Below, in pieces: positions 1 through 7,968 of a DNA stretch of 64,000 nt (positions are counted from its first letter, which is position 1; each line of letters begins with the position of its first letter). Made by a program: the position numbers and the translations under genes. Below the pieces are notes generated by a model. That model ran no database searches, had not been told where the DNA came from, and was given only the letters and a program-made list of their open reading frames with translations. Source of the stretch: Streptomyces sp. Q6 (lineage in GTDB: Bacteria; Actinomycetota; Actinomycetes; Streptomycetales; Streptomycetaceae). Location: NCBI RefSeq assembly GCF_036967205.1, contig NZ_CP146022.1, positions 1,488,001 to 1,552,000 of the forward strand, read 5' to 3'.

Positions 1-312
1 GCCCTCGAAGAGCTGGTTCTCGGTGACGAGGAAGGCGAGCAGCGGGGCTGACGGTTCGATCGCCCCGACGAGGCGGCGCAGCGCGTCCGCGGCCGGGCCG
101 TCCTCCAGACGGGCGCGATCGAGCGCGGCGTCGCACTCCTGGATACCGAGGTCCTCCAGGGCGCGGACGAGGGCGTCACGGCCCGCGAAGTGGCGGTGGA
201 GGGTGGCGCGACTGATGCCCGCGGCCCGCGCGACCTCGTCCATCGTGGCCGTGGACTTGCGGGTGAGCAGGGCGGCGGCGCTGCGCAGCATCTGTTCGCG
301 ATCGACTGACAT
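1..312 (-). CDS. TetR-family transcriptional regulator (N-terminal part, runs off left edge)
   Basis: Reading leftwards from the ATG at 312, the protein starts MSVDREQMLRSAAALLTRKS and continues into a helix-turn-helix (around residues 24-45, with ISRATLHRHFAGRDAL), the classic TetR DNA-binding fold. The C-terminal ligand-binding half lies beyond position 1, so effector and exact subfamily cannot be judged. A perfect 9+9 palindrome lies 18 bp upstream of the start and is the obvious autoregulatory operator. TetR proteins usually repress a neighbouring efflux or enzyme gene. The only neighbour visible is the small membrane protein read divergently from 468, so the main target may lie off the window. 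Confidence 0.85.
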   Translation of the reverse strand, partial: MSVDREQMLRSAAALLTRKSTATMDEVARAAGISRATLHRHFAGRDALVRALEDLGIQECDAALDRARLEDGPAADALRRLVGAIEPSAPLLAFLVTENQLFEG

Positions 313-330
313 GAGACAAGAGTAGACCGG

Positions 331-350
331 ATGAGACATTGATGTCTCAT
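331..350. promoter_or_regulatory. Perfect palindrome, probable TetR operator
   Basis: ATGAGACAT-TG-ATGTCTCAT is a perfect 9-bp inverted repeat with a 2-bp spacer, just upstream of the TetR start at 312. A half-site copy (ATGAGACA) sits at 311-318 over the start codon. Size and symmetry fit a TetR dimer site; binding by this protein is inferred. Confidence 0.75.
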
Positions 351-467
351 TCTTAAGGGGGAGATGAGCGGGAACGAGCCGGAATCGGCCGCAGGTGACT
401 CCGGTGGCCGGGCGCCTCACCCGGTGTTACGACTGTCGGAACGTTCAGGTCTCCGGGAGGTACGGGC

Positions 468-737
468 ATGGGGTGCTGCATCTTCGCGGCGATGGCGGCG
501 ATCGGACCACGGGTCGCGCTGGTGATCACCTGGCTGTTCACCCATCTCGTGGACCGCGCGTTCAACGGGGTCCTGCTGCCGCTGCTCGGTCTGATCCTGC
601 TGCCGTGGACGACCCTGGGTTACGTCTTCGCGTACGCGCCCGTCGTCGGCGTCGGCGGCATCGGCTGGATCGTGGTGCTGTGCGGGCTGCTGCTCGATCT
701 GTCGAGCTACGGGGGCGGGGCGCGGGCGCGCCGCTGA
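468..737 (+). CDS. Small integral membrane protein, unknown function
   Basis: This 89-aa protein is mostly hydrophobic: a segment around residues 14-25, then two near-continuous segments (LLPLLGLILLPWTTLGYVFAY and VGVGGIGWIVVLCGLLLDL) and a short basic tail ending GARARR. A GGGAGG ribosome-binding site precedes the ATG by about 8 nt. It looks like one of the small conserved multi-pass membrane proteins of Streptomyces; no catalytic motif is visible and I assign no function. It is read away from the TetR gene, and an 8-bp tandem repeat array begins 28 bp after its stop. Confidence 0.7.
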   Translation: MGCCIFAAMAAIGPRVALVITWLFTHLVDRAFNGVLLPLLGLILLPWTTLGYVFAYAPVVGVGGIGWIVVLCGLLLDLSSYGGGARARR

Positions 738-764
738 GCGTGGTGCGCGCCCTGGGCGAACGGG

Positions 765-870
765 GTCACCGGGTCACCGAGTCACCGAGTCACCGAGTCA
801 CCGAGTCACCGAGTCACCGAGTCACCGAGTCACCGAGTCACCGAGTCACCGAGTCACCGAGTCACCGAGT
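765..870. repeat. 8-bp tandem repeat array (about 13 copies of GTCACCGA)
   Basis: Twelve exact consecutive copies of GTCACCGA run from 773 to 868, preceded by one copy ending GG instead of GA (765-772). The array fills the gap between two convergent genes, and the stop codon of the minus-strand SWIM gene (862-864) lies inside a repeat unit. There are no spacers, so this is a microsatellite-like array and not CRISPR. Confidence 0.95.
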
Positions 871-2841
871 CCAGGCTGCGTCGCTCAATGCTGCTGACAC
901 CTCCTGGGTGTAGCGGGCGCAGGCCAGCCACGTACGGGCGAACGCGCCCTCGTCGGCCGGGGCGAGACGGCCGAACGCGTCGCGGCCCCGGTCGGCCGCC
1001 GCGCGGTGCAGCGCGTCGAGAAGCTCGGCCGCCGTGGGCAGTCCGGCCTTGCGCAGCGCCGCCGCCTCGGCATCCGGGCGGACCAGGGTCAGGGCGCGGC
1101 GGCCCGCGATCACCGCCTGGTCGACACGGCGGCGCAGAGGGTGGGTGGGGGCGGATGGCATCGGCATGGGCATCGGGGGCGGGGAGGAAACCGTGGGCGT
1201 CGGCTCGGTCGCGGGGACGTCCGCGCGCCCGAGGCGGTCCAGACCCAGGTCGTGCGTCGCGCCGGAGGGCAGACGGATGGCGAGGAGGGTCGCACGGGCG
1301 TGGGCGGCCGGGATGAGGCGAGCGATGACGCGCAGGCGGGTGCCGGGGGCGGCGGCGAGCAGGGCGAGGTTGTCCCGGTGGGCGAAGGTGGGGTCGTCGT
1401 GCGCGGCGGTGAGCCGTATGACGACACCGTCGCCGCCGGGGATGCCGCTGACGCCGCTGACGCCGGGGATGCCGGGGATGCCGGGGATGCCATCGATTCC
1501 AGTTGCTGCATGGCCTCCGACGGCTCCGGTGACTCCGACGGCTCCGGTGGCTCCAGTGGCTCCGGTGACTCCGACGGCTCCGACGGCTCCGACGGCTCCG
1601 ACGGCTCCGACGGCTCCGACGGCTCCGGTGGCTCCGGTGACTGCGTCGCATGTTGCGATCAGGCAGTCGCCGCCTCGCTCGCGCGCGACGCCGCGCAGTG
1701 TCACGTCCAGGAAGAGGAGGCCGTGCGGTGAAGTGCGGGCTCGGGCGGCCTGTTCGGCGACGGGGACGGACCACAGCGCGGCGAGCGGCTGCTCGGTCCA
1801 GTCGGCGCCGCGGGCGCGGGCCGCCTGCACGGCCTGTCCCGCGCCGAGTCTTCCGTCCGGCGCCACCGTCGCACCGGAGACGGTCAGGCCGGCCCGGGAC
1901 AGTTCGCGCGGGGTGAGGGATGTGTCGCCGAGCCGGATCGCGCGGTCGGCGACGGCGCGGGCCCGGGTCGCGGTACCGGGGGCGATGTCCGTGACCGTGT
2001 GGAGGCGTCCGTCGGCGTCGGCGGTCCAGGTGACGCAGCCCGCGTGCCCGGAGGCGGTCAGGACGGGTTCCGTGAACAGCCCGTACAGGCGCAGCGAGCC
2101 CGCTGGGGTGTAGGTGCGGCGGGACGCGCCGCGTGCCGCGTCGTCGCCGGGGTCCCGGGTCAGGGCGTGGGTGGTGGCGAGCAACTCGGTGAGCGCGTCG
2201 GCCAGTTCGGCGGTGCGGTGCGCCGGGTCCGCGGCGCGGGCGGCCCGGACGCCGTTCACCACCCGGATCGCGGCGGCCGCCGGGCGGTGCAGTCCGGCGA
2301 CCTTGCCGACGTGGGCGGCGCGCAGCAGATCCGCCTGCGAGACGGCTCCGGCGCCGTCGACTCCCGCGTCGAGCAGACGGGACGCGGATCGCCAGAGGGC
2401 GTGGGCGGCTTCGGTGGATCGAGCGACTTGGGAGGGAGGAGCGGCCGGGGCGGCTGAGCGAGCCGTTCCCGGGGTGTGCTCGGGGCTTTCGGGCTCCGGG
2501 AGTTCGACGGGAGCGGGGGCGGGGGCCGGCTCGGTGGTGGTCTCCGCCACCGGCGCGAGCGTGACCGCCGCCGCGCGGTGGACGCACGCCGGGGACAACA
2601 GGCAGTCGCAACGGACCGCGTCCGGCGAGGTCACGGTGCCGTCCGGCGCGTGGAGTTCGACGGTCGTCCCGTCGTCCACGGCGATCCGGTGCACGCCGGA
2701 GTCGGGGTCGGCCGTGTGCGGGCGGGCCGCGAGCTTGGCCGCGGCCGCGTCCAGTCGTTTGCGCAGCCGGGGCGTGAGCGCGGCGACGATCTCCCCGGTG
2801 ACCTCGGGCTGGACGGGCGGCAACGTGGTCGACATCGTCAT
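862..2841 (-). CDS. SWIM zinc-finger protein with collagen-like repeat insert
   Basis: This 659-aa protein has a SWIM signature near residues 78-90 ([11 protein letters not shown], the CxC...CxH zinc ligands), preceded by the usual N-terminal helical segment. SWIM domains bind nucleic acid or protein partners. The start is ATG at 2841, overlapping the stop of the upstream VWA gene (ATGA), so the two are translationally coupled. It is the last gene of a MoxR/DUF5682/VWA cluster, matching YehQ of the E. coli yehILMPQ locus. The oddity is a run of Gly-X-Y triplets (GAV, GAT, GVT, GIP) about 70 residues long, encoded at 1435-1643, interrupting the helical domain and looking like a minisatellite expansion. 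The extreme C-terminus ends inside the 8-bp array at 765-870. Confidence 0.8.
   Translation of the reverse strand: MTMSTTLPPVQPEVTGEIVAALTPRLRKRLDAAAAKLAARPHTADPDSGVHRIAVDDGTTVELHAPDGTVTSPDAVRCDCLLSPACVHRAAAVTLAPVAETTTEPAPAPAPVELPEPESPEHTPGTARSAAPAAPPSQVARSTEAAHALWRSASRLLDAGVDGAGAVSQADLLRAAHVGKVAGLHRPAAAAIRVVNGVRAARAADPAHRTAELADALTELLATTHALTRDPGDDAARGASRRTYTPAGSLRLYGLFTEPVLTASGHAGCVTWTADADGRLHTVTDIAPGTATRARAVADRAIRLGDTSLTPRELSRAGLTVSGATVAPDGRLGAGQAVQAARARGADWTEQPLAALWSVPVAEQAARARTSPHGLLFLDVTLRGVARERGGDCLIATCDAVTGATGAVGAVGAVGAVGAVGAVGVTGATGATGAVGVTGAVGGHAATGIDGIPGIPGIPGVSGVSGIPGGDGVVIRLTAAHDDPTFAHRDNLALLAAAPGTRLRVIARLIPAAHARATLLAIRLPSGATHDLGLDRLGRADVPATEPTPTVSSPPPMPMPMPSAPTHPLRRRVDQAVIAGRRALTLVRPDAEAAALRKAGLPTAAELLDALHRAAADRGRDAFGRLAPADEGAFARTWLACARYTQEVSAALSDAAWTR
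1435..1643 (-). repeat. 9-bp minisatellite encoding collagen-like Gly-X-Y triplets
   Basis: On the plus strand this reads as repeated GGCTCCGAC/GGCTCCGGT units and GGGATGCCG units. In the SWIM frame they encode Gly-Ala-Val, Gly-Ala-Thr and Gly-Ile-Pro triplets. The 9-bp period keeps the frame whatever the copy number. Confidence 0.85.
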
Positions 2842-5371
2842 CGGATCTTCTCCCCCACCCATCGGGCGAGTTCCAGCGGGCTGAGGGCGGCCACCGGCAT
2901 TCCGGCGGCGACGAGTCGGCTCGCCGTGCCCGTCGAGTACCGCGGGCGTCCCGCGTCGTCGAGGCTCGCGCAGCCGAGCACATGGCATCCCGCGCCGACG
3001 AGTTCACGTACTTCCCCGAGGAGCCCGCCGAGCGGGTAGCCCTCCTCGAAGTCGCTGATCACCACCACGAGCGTGCGCGAGGGCACGGTCACCAGGCGGC
3101 GGGCGTGGCGCAGGCCGGCCGCGATGTGCGTACCGCCGCCGACGCGCGTCTCGAGGAGCAGGGCGAGCGGATCGCTCACATGCTCCGTGAGGTCGACGAC
3201 CTCCGTGGAGAACGCGAGGAAGTGGGTGGACAGGGCAGGGACCCCGGCCAGGACGGACGCGGTCAGCGCGGCCCAGATGGTCGACGCCTCCATGGAGCCG
3301 GAGACGTCCGTGACGATGACGAGACGCCAGTCCGCCGCGCGTCGGGCACGGCCGTGGAAGACCGGCCGCTCCGGCACCACGACGATCCGGCCGTCGTCGG
3401 TGCGGCGTGCCGTGGCGAGGTTGGCGCGCAGGGTGCGGGCGAGGTCGAGGCCGCCGCCCGGTCTGCGGGTGGGGCGCGCGGAGGCGGCGCCCGTGAGAGC
3501 GGGGCGCAGACGGGTGGCGAGCGCCCGGGTCAGCTCGTCGACGAGGCGGCGGACCAGCGGGCGCAGGGCGGCGAGCCGTGACTCGGGCAGGCCTCCGGCG
3601 TGCTGGAGGACGGTGCGCAGCAGTTCCACGGAGGGGCGGGCCGCGTCCGGGTCGAGTGCCTCGACGGCGTCGGTACGGCCCGCTGCCGCGGCGGCCGCGA
3701 GCACCTCCTCCCGTACGCCGGGGCCGAACAGGGCGGTGAGCGCCTCGGCCCATTCCCGCACGCCCGGGTAGGGGGCGCCGCGGCCACCGCTCCGGCCGGT
3801 CAGGTCGCCTCGGGCACCCTCGCCGCGTCCGGCTCCGTACAACTCGTCGAGCGCGGTGGCCAACGGGGCCGTGGCGGCCGGCAGTTCGTCGGATCGCCTG
3901 CCCAGGAGCAGCCGCCAGCGTTCGGGTGGGGTGAGAGTGAGAGGCGTTTCAGGTGACTCGGGCGCTTCGGGTGCCTCTTGTACGTCGGGTGCCTCGGGTG
4001 CCTCGGGTGCTTCGGGTGCCTCTTGTACGTCGGGTGCCTCATGCACGTCGGGGCCCTGAGGCGGCAACTCCAGTCCCAGCGCCGCCAGCGTCTCCCGTGC
4101 CGTCAGGTCCGCGCGGGTCCAGGCCGCCTGGGTGGCGGGGTCCGTCGTGAGCGCGGTGAGAACGGTGCCGGTGCGGGACTCCACGACGTCGAGGAGGCGG
4201 TCCCTGGCCGCCGGTGAGAGCGTGTCGAAGCCGCCGCGCACGGCGGGCAGTCGGTCGAGGAACTCCCGGTCGGGCAGCGTCGTGACGCGGTCGAGGAGCG
4301 GATCGAGGACATCCGGCGCGGTCTCCAGGAGGGCTCCGGCCGCCGTGCACAGGCCGGTCAGCCGGGCCGTGAGGGCGGCGCGCGCGGACGGGCCCGCCGC
4401 CCCGTCGACCCAGGACGCGATCCGGCGGCCGAAGTCCCCGGCCGGAGTGTGGCCGAGCAGGGCCCGCACCACTCCGGCTGCCGCCGCCATCAGTGGCGTA
4501 CCGTCCGAGGCGAGCCGGACCAGCGCGTCCGCGAGCCGGAGCGAGCCCGACTCGTCGGCCTTCCGCGCCAGTTCGACCAGGGCCCGGGCGTCCTCCACGT
4601 CCTCGGAGCCGCCGATGCCGTCCAGGGCGCGGACCGCCGCCGCGCTCAGCGCATCGGCCGCCGCCACGAGGCGCGGCCGCTGTTCGTCGTCAGGGTCTAG
4701 GCCCGCGACATGGCCGGCCGCGAGACGGTCGACGAGGCGCTGGCCCGCGAGGAGTTCGGGGAGCGTCGCCGTGGACGGCAGGACCGTGGTCAGCTCGGTG
4801 AGGGCGTCCGCGGCGAGCACGGGCAGCGCACAGTGCGCCGCCTGTTCGAGCGCCGTCAGGGCCTGGGCCGCCGTCGGGCCGCCCTCGTCGCGGGCGGCCC
4901 GCATCCGCGTACGCAGCACGCCCTCCGCGGCCTGCGCGGGCGTCACGCCGCGCGCGCTCGCGGTCGTCAGGACCGCGGCCGTCGCCGGGGTCCACGCGGC
5001 CGTCCACCGGGTGGTCAGCGCGTCGCCCCCGCCGGTGCCGGTGACGGCGTGCTCCTCCGCGTACGGCACTCCGCACAGGGCGAGGCGGCGCAGCAGGATC
5101 TCGCGGCGGCGATCGCGGGGCGTGCGCAGCGGATCGAGCCTCAGCTCCCGCTCCTTGCGCGGGTCTCGCGGCCCCGGCAGGCCGAGTTCGGCGAGCTCAC
5201 GCTCCACGGCGGGACCGAGTCCGCCGCGCGGGGCGGCGGGCGTGGGGTGTCCGGTGCGCTCGCCGACGAGGACCTTCTCCATCGCGCGGGCCACCGCGCG
5301 TCCCCGGCCGAGCGGTTCGCCCTGGGCCAGGACGGTCTGGACGGCCTCGACGAGTTCGCCCCGGCCGGGGC
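2838..5371 (-). CDS. C-terminal part of DUF5682 protein fused in frame to a VWA (MIDAS) protein
   Basis: This reading frame carries two units. The N-terminal ~440 codons continue the DUF5682 protein encoded upstream, whose frame is lost near 5372 by one missing base. The last ~365 codons, from ERWRLLLGR near 3924, are a von Willebrand factor A domain with an intact MIDAS: DVSGSM, the Thr of GGGTH, and the Asp of VVISDFEEG. In the E. coli yeh locus the equivalents YehM and YehP are separate genes. Here an Ala/Glu/Pro repeat linker (EAPEAPDVQ) joins them with no stop. Independent VWA initiation is possible at the in-frame GTG at 4046. If the frameshift is real, the first usable ATG for this frame is at 5282. 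The 3' end overlaps the SWIM start (ATGA). MoxR–VWA pairs act as chaperone/remodelling modules. Confidence 0.75.
3957..4050 (-). repeat. 9-bp minisatellite encoding Glu-Ala-Pro linker
   Basis: The plus strand shows repeated TCGGGTGCC units with TCTTGTACG variants. In the coding frame they give EAP and DVQEAP repeats exactly at the junction of the DUF5682 and VWA parts, suggesting that repeat expansion removed the normal gene boundary. Confidence 0.85.
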
Positions 5372-6706
5372 CCGCAGGCCGCGCAGGGACGCGAGGTCGC
5401 CGGTGATGCGGGTGATCTCGCGGGCGTCGGCCGGTCCGCTGGGGTGGCCCTGCGCCCGCACGTCCGCGCAGATCGCCACGGCGGCGCGCAGCACGGCCTC
5501 CCGCAGCGCCTCCGGGCTGCCCGCCGCGTCGAACACCCGGTGCTGCCACTCCGGGTCCCGGATACCGGCCGGGTATCCGGAGCGGGCGTCGAGCAGCGGA
5601 TAGGTGTACGGGATGAGGCTGACGGTGCAGTCGCCGGGGGCGGAAACGGCGGCGGCGCCGGGGATGGGGTCGGCGGCAGCATCGGGGATGGAGTCCGCGG
5701 CAGCGCCGGGCATGCGGTCGGCGGCAGCATCGGGAATGGAGTCCACGGCAGCGCCAGGAATGAAGTCGACGGCAGCGCCAGGGATGGAATCGGCGGCGGC
5801 GCCAGGGCCTGGGGCCGTTCCGGCAATGGACGGCGGACCCGAGGACCTCGACGGGGTCGGGAGCGTGGCCGACGTAGCGCCCGAAGTCGGGGGCAACGCC
5901 CGTGCCTCATGCGGGGACGGAGTCGGGCTCGGGGCCACGGCCTCGCTCCGACCGAGCACTCCCCGCGTCAACGCCCCCGCGTGGAACGCCCCGACGACCA
6001 CCGCCGCCCTGCGCCCTTCGGCCGTGGCCGCGCGCACGCGTGCCCGCATCCATGCCTCGCGGGTGAGGTCCAGCGGGTCGATGCCCGCGCCCTCCTGTGC
6101 GTCGCGGCGCAGTGCCCAGCCGGTGAGGAGCGCGGCGCGGCGGAGCTCCTCCGGTTCCGCGCCCGGGGCCGGTGCCTCGACGAGCCTGTCCCACAGGTCG
6201 TCGTCGGCGCGGCCGGTGACGCCCTCGCGCAGGGCGTCCTGAAGGCGACGGCCGCCCCGCGGTGCCGGGCCGGTCCCGCGCGGCTCACGCCAGGCGGGGT
6301 CGGTCAGCGGCAGGTCGCAGGCGACCACGGGCACGCCCGCCCGCCTGGCCCAGCGCAACGCGGCCAGCTCCGGCGAGAAGTCCGCGAAGGGGTAGAAGGC
6401 GGGGCGGCCCGGCCCCGCCGCCGCGCCGCCGCCCGCCTCGCCACCCGTCTCGTCCATGGTGAGGACCGCCGCCAGCGCGACCGGCGCGACGGTCTCCTCG
6501 TCGGCCAGCCAGCCCAGGAACTCCTGCGTCTCCGCGGGCAGTTCGACGAGCAGCACATCGGGCCGCGCCGCGTCCAGGAGCCGGGGCACGGCGGCGGCGA
6601 GCGAGGGCGAGTGATGGCGCACGCCGATGAGGTACGGCCCGTCGGGCGCGGTGAGCGCCGCGACCGCGTCGTCCGGGGCGTGCGGGAACGGCACGGCGGC
6701 GGTCAT
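5141..6706 (-). CDS. DUF5682-family protein, frameshifted after about residue 445
   Basis: The ATG at 6706 lies 5 nt after the MoxR stop, with GGAGGA inside the MoxR tail as ribosome-binding site. The N-terminus (PYLIGVRHHSPSLAAAVPRL, VLLVELPAETQEFLGWL) is typical of DUF5682, the YehM-type partner of MoxR/VWA clusters. The frame is convincing to [10 protein letters not shown] near 5372, then becomes Ser/Arg-rich until a stop at 5141. The expected continuation [13 protein letters not shown] is in the frame shifted by one base. Adding one G in the CCCCGGCCGGGG run (about 5368-5375) gives a single 1,289-aa protein with the VWA part. As sequenced the product would be 521 aa with a wrong tail. An 8-residue repeat (GAAADSIP) is encoded at 5640-5815. 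Confidence 0.7.
   Translation of the reverse strand: MTAAVPFPHAPDDAVAALTAPDGPYLIGVRHHSPSLAAAVPRLLDAARPDVLLVELPAETQEFLGWLADEETVAPVALAAVLTMDETGGEAGGGAAAGPGRPAFYPFADFSPELAALRWARRAGVPVVACDLPLTDPAWREPRGTGPAPRGGRRLQDALREGVTGRADDDLWDRLVEAPAPGAEPEELRRAALLTGWALRRDAQEGAGIDPLDLTREAWMRARVRAATAEGRRAAVVVGAFHAGALTRGVLGRSEAVAPSPTPSPHEARALPPTSGATSATLPTPSRSSGPPSIAGTAPGPGAAADSIPGAAVDFIPGAAVDSIPDAAADRMPGAAADSIPDAAADPIPGAAAVSAPGDCTVSLIPYTYPLLDARSGYPAGIRDPEWQHRVFDAAGSPEALREAVLRAAVAICADVRAQGHPSGPADAREITRITGDLASLRGLRAPAGANSSRPSRPSWPRANRSAGDARWPARWRRSSSASAPDTPRPPPRAADSVPPWSVSSPNSACRGRETRARSGS
5640..5815 (-). repeat. 24-bp minisatellite in DUF5682 gene
   Basis: About seven imperfect 24-bp units (plus strand GGCGGCAGCGCCGGGGATGG and variants) encode an 8-residue repeat of the form P-G/D-A-A-A/V-D-S/F-I. 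It separates the N-terminal domain from the downstream helical part. Confidence 0.85.
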
Positions 6707-6711
6707 GTCGG

Positions 6712-7905
6712 TCAGTCCTCCAGTACCGGTCGCAGGTCCCACAGGGCGCGCCAACTGGCGGAACCCTCCTCGGCGCGGCGGCGCACCGCGCCGTCCCAGT
6801 AGCCGAGGAGCCGGGCCGCGTCGGCGGGGTCGTCCTTGCGCACGACTCCGGTGAGGTGGCCGGGGAGCAGGGCGAGGGCGTCCCGGTCGCCCGGGAAGTA
6901 GGCCGCGGCCAGGCCGAGGGCCGCGGCGACGGCGACGGCTTCGGCGGTGCTCATCACCGTCGAGGGGCGCTCGATCTCCCAGCCTTCGGCGGACCGCCCG
7001 GTGCGCAGTTCGCGGAACGCGGTCACGAGGATGTCGAGGACGGTGTCGTCGAGGCGGTACTCCGCGCCCGACCGCTCCACGGCCGCCCTGGACTGGCTGC
7101 GGACCAGGTCGAGTTCGGCGTCGAAGTCGCCGATCGGGCCGACGGTCTCGAAGTTGAACCGGCGCTTGAGCGCGGCGGACATCTCGGAGACGCCCTTGTC
7201 GCGGAGGTTGGCCGTGGCGATCACGTTGAAGCCCGGGGCGGCGTACGCCTGGGCGTGGTCCGTCCCGGCGAGTTCGGGCACGGCCATGCGCCGCTCGGAG
7301 AGCAGCGAGATCAGCGCGTCCTGGACCTCGGGCAGGCAGCGGGTGACCTCTTCGACGCGGGCGACGGCCCCCGTGCGCATCGCCGTGAGCACCGGCGACG
7401 GCACCAGCGCCTGCGGGCTGGGACCCTGCGCCAGCAACAGCGCGTAGTTCCAGCCGTACTTGAGCTGGTCCTCGGTGGTGCCCGCGGTGCCCTGGACGGT
7501 CAGCGCGCTGGTCCCCGAGATGGCCGCGGCGAGCAGTTCGGAGAGCATCGACTTGGCGGTGCCGGGCTCGCCGACGAGCAGCAGGCCGCGCTCGCCCGCC
7601 AGCGTCACCACGCACCGCTCGACGAGGGCCCGCTCCCCCACGAACTTGCGCCGGATCGCCAGTCTGCGCGGCGTCCCCTCCGGTGCGGCCGTCTTTTCGG
7701 GCAGGGTCAGGGGCTGGTCCGTGCCCATGACGAACGTGACGACCGCGCGGGGCGTCAGCGCCCAGCCGGGCGGCCGGGGCCCTTCGTCGTGGGCGGCGAG
7801 GAAGGCGAGTTCCCGCGCGTACAGCTCCTCGGGCGGCACGATCTGGCGGGCCGGTGCGGTGCTGGTCGGGGCGGTGGTGGTCGGTGCGGTGGTGGTCGGC
7901 GTCAT
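6712..7905 (-). CDS. MoxR-type AAA+ ATPase
   Basis: A 397-aa AAA+ protein with Walker A GEPGTAKS near residue 115, a sensor-1-like region FNVIATANLRD, and arginine-rich ALKRRFNFE, as in MoxR/RavA ATPases. The Walker B region reads VARVEEVTRC. It matches YehL of the E. coli yeh locus and sits directly upstream of DUF5682, VWA and SWIM genes, the normal partner set. MoxR ATPases with VWA proteins assemble or remodel target complexes; the client here is unknown. The N-terminus carries a TTTAP/TSTAP repeat from a 15-bp tandem repeat at about 7855-7900. The next upstream gene ends at 7969, leaving a 63-bp gap. Confidence 0.85.
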   Translation of the reverse strand: MTPTTTAPTTTAPTSTAPARQIVPPEELYARELAFLAAHDEGPRPPGWALTPRAVVTFVMGTDQPLTLPEKTAAPEGTPRRLAIRRKFVGERALVERCVVTLAGERGLLLVGEPGTAKSMLSELLAAAISGTSALTVQGTAGTTEDQLKYGWNYALLLAQGPSPQALVPSPVLTAMRTGAVARVEEVTRCLPEVQDALISLLSERRMAVPELAGTDHAQAYAAPGFNVIATANLRDKGVSEMSAALKRRFNFETVGPIGDFDAELDLVRSQSRAAVERSGAEYRLDDTVLDILVTAFRELRTGRSAEGWEIERPSTVMSTAEAVAVAAALGLAAAYFPGDRDALALLPGHLTGVVRKDDPADAARLLGYWDGAVRRRAEEGSASWRALWDLRPVLED

Positions 7906-7968
7906 CAGCGGGATCCCCTCGGGGCGCTCGGGCGTGCGGCGGGTGCGGAAGTCGGGTGCGGTGCGGGA

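Noticed and set aside
765-870. CRISPR-like array
   Set aside because: 8-bp units repeat with no spacers; it is a simple tandem repeat.
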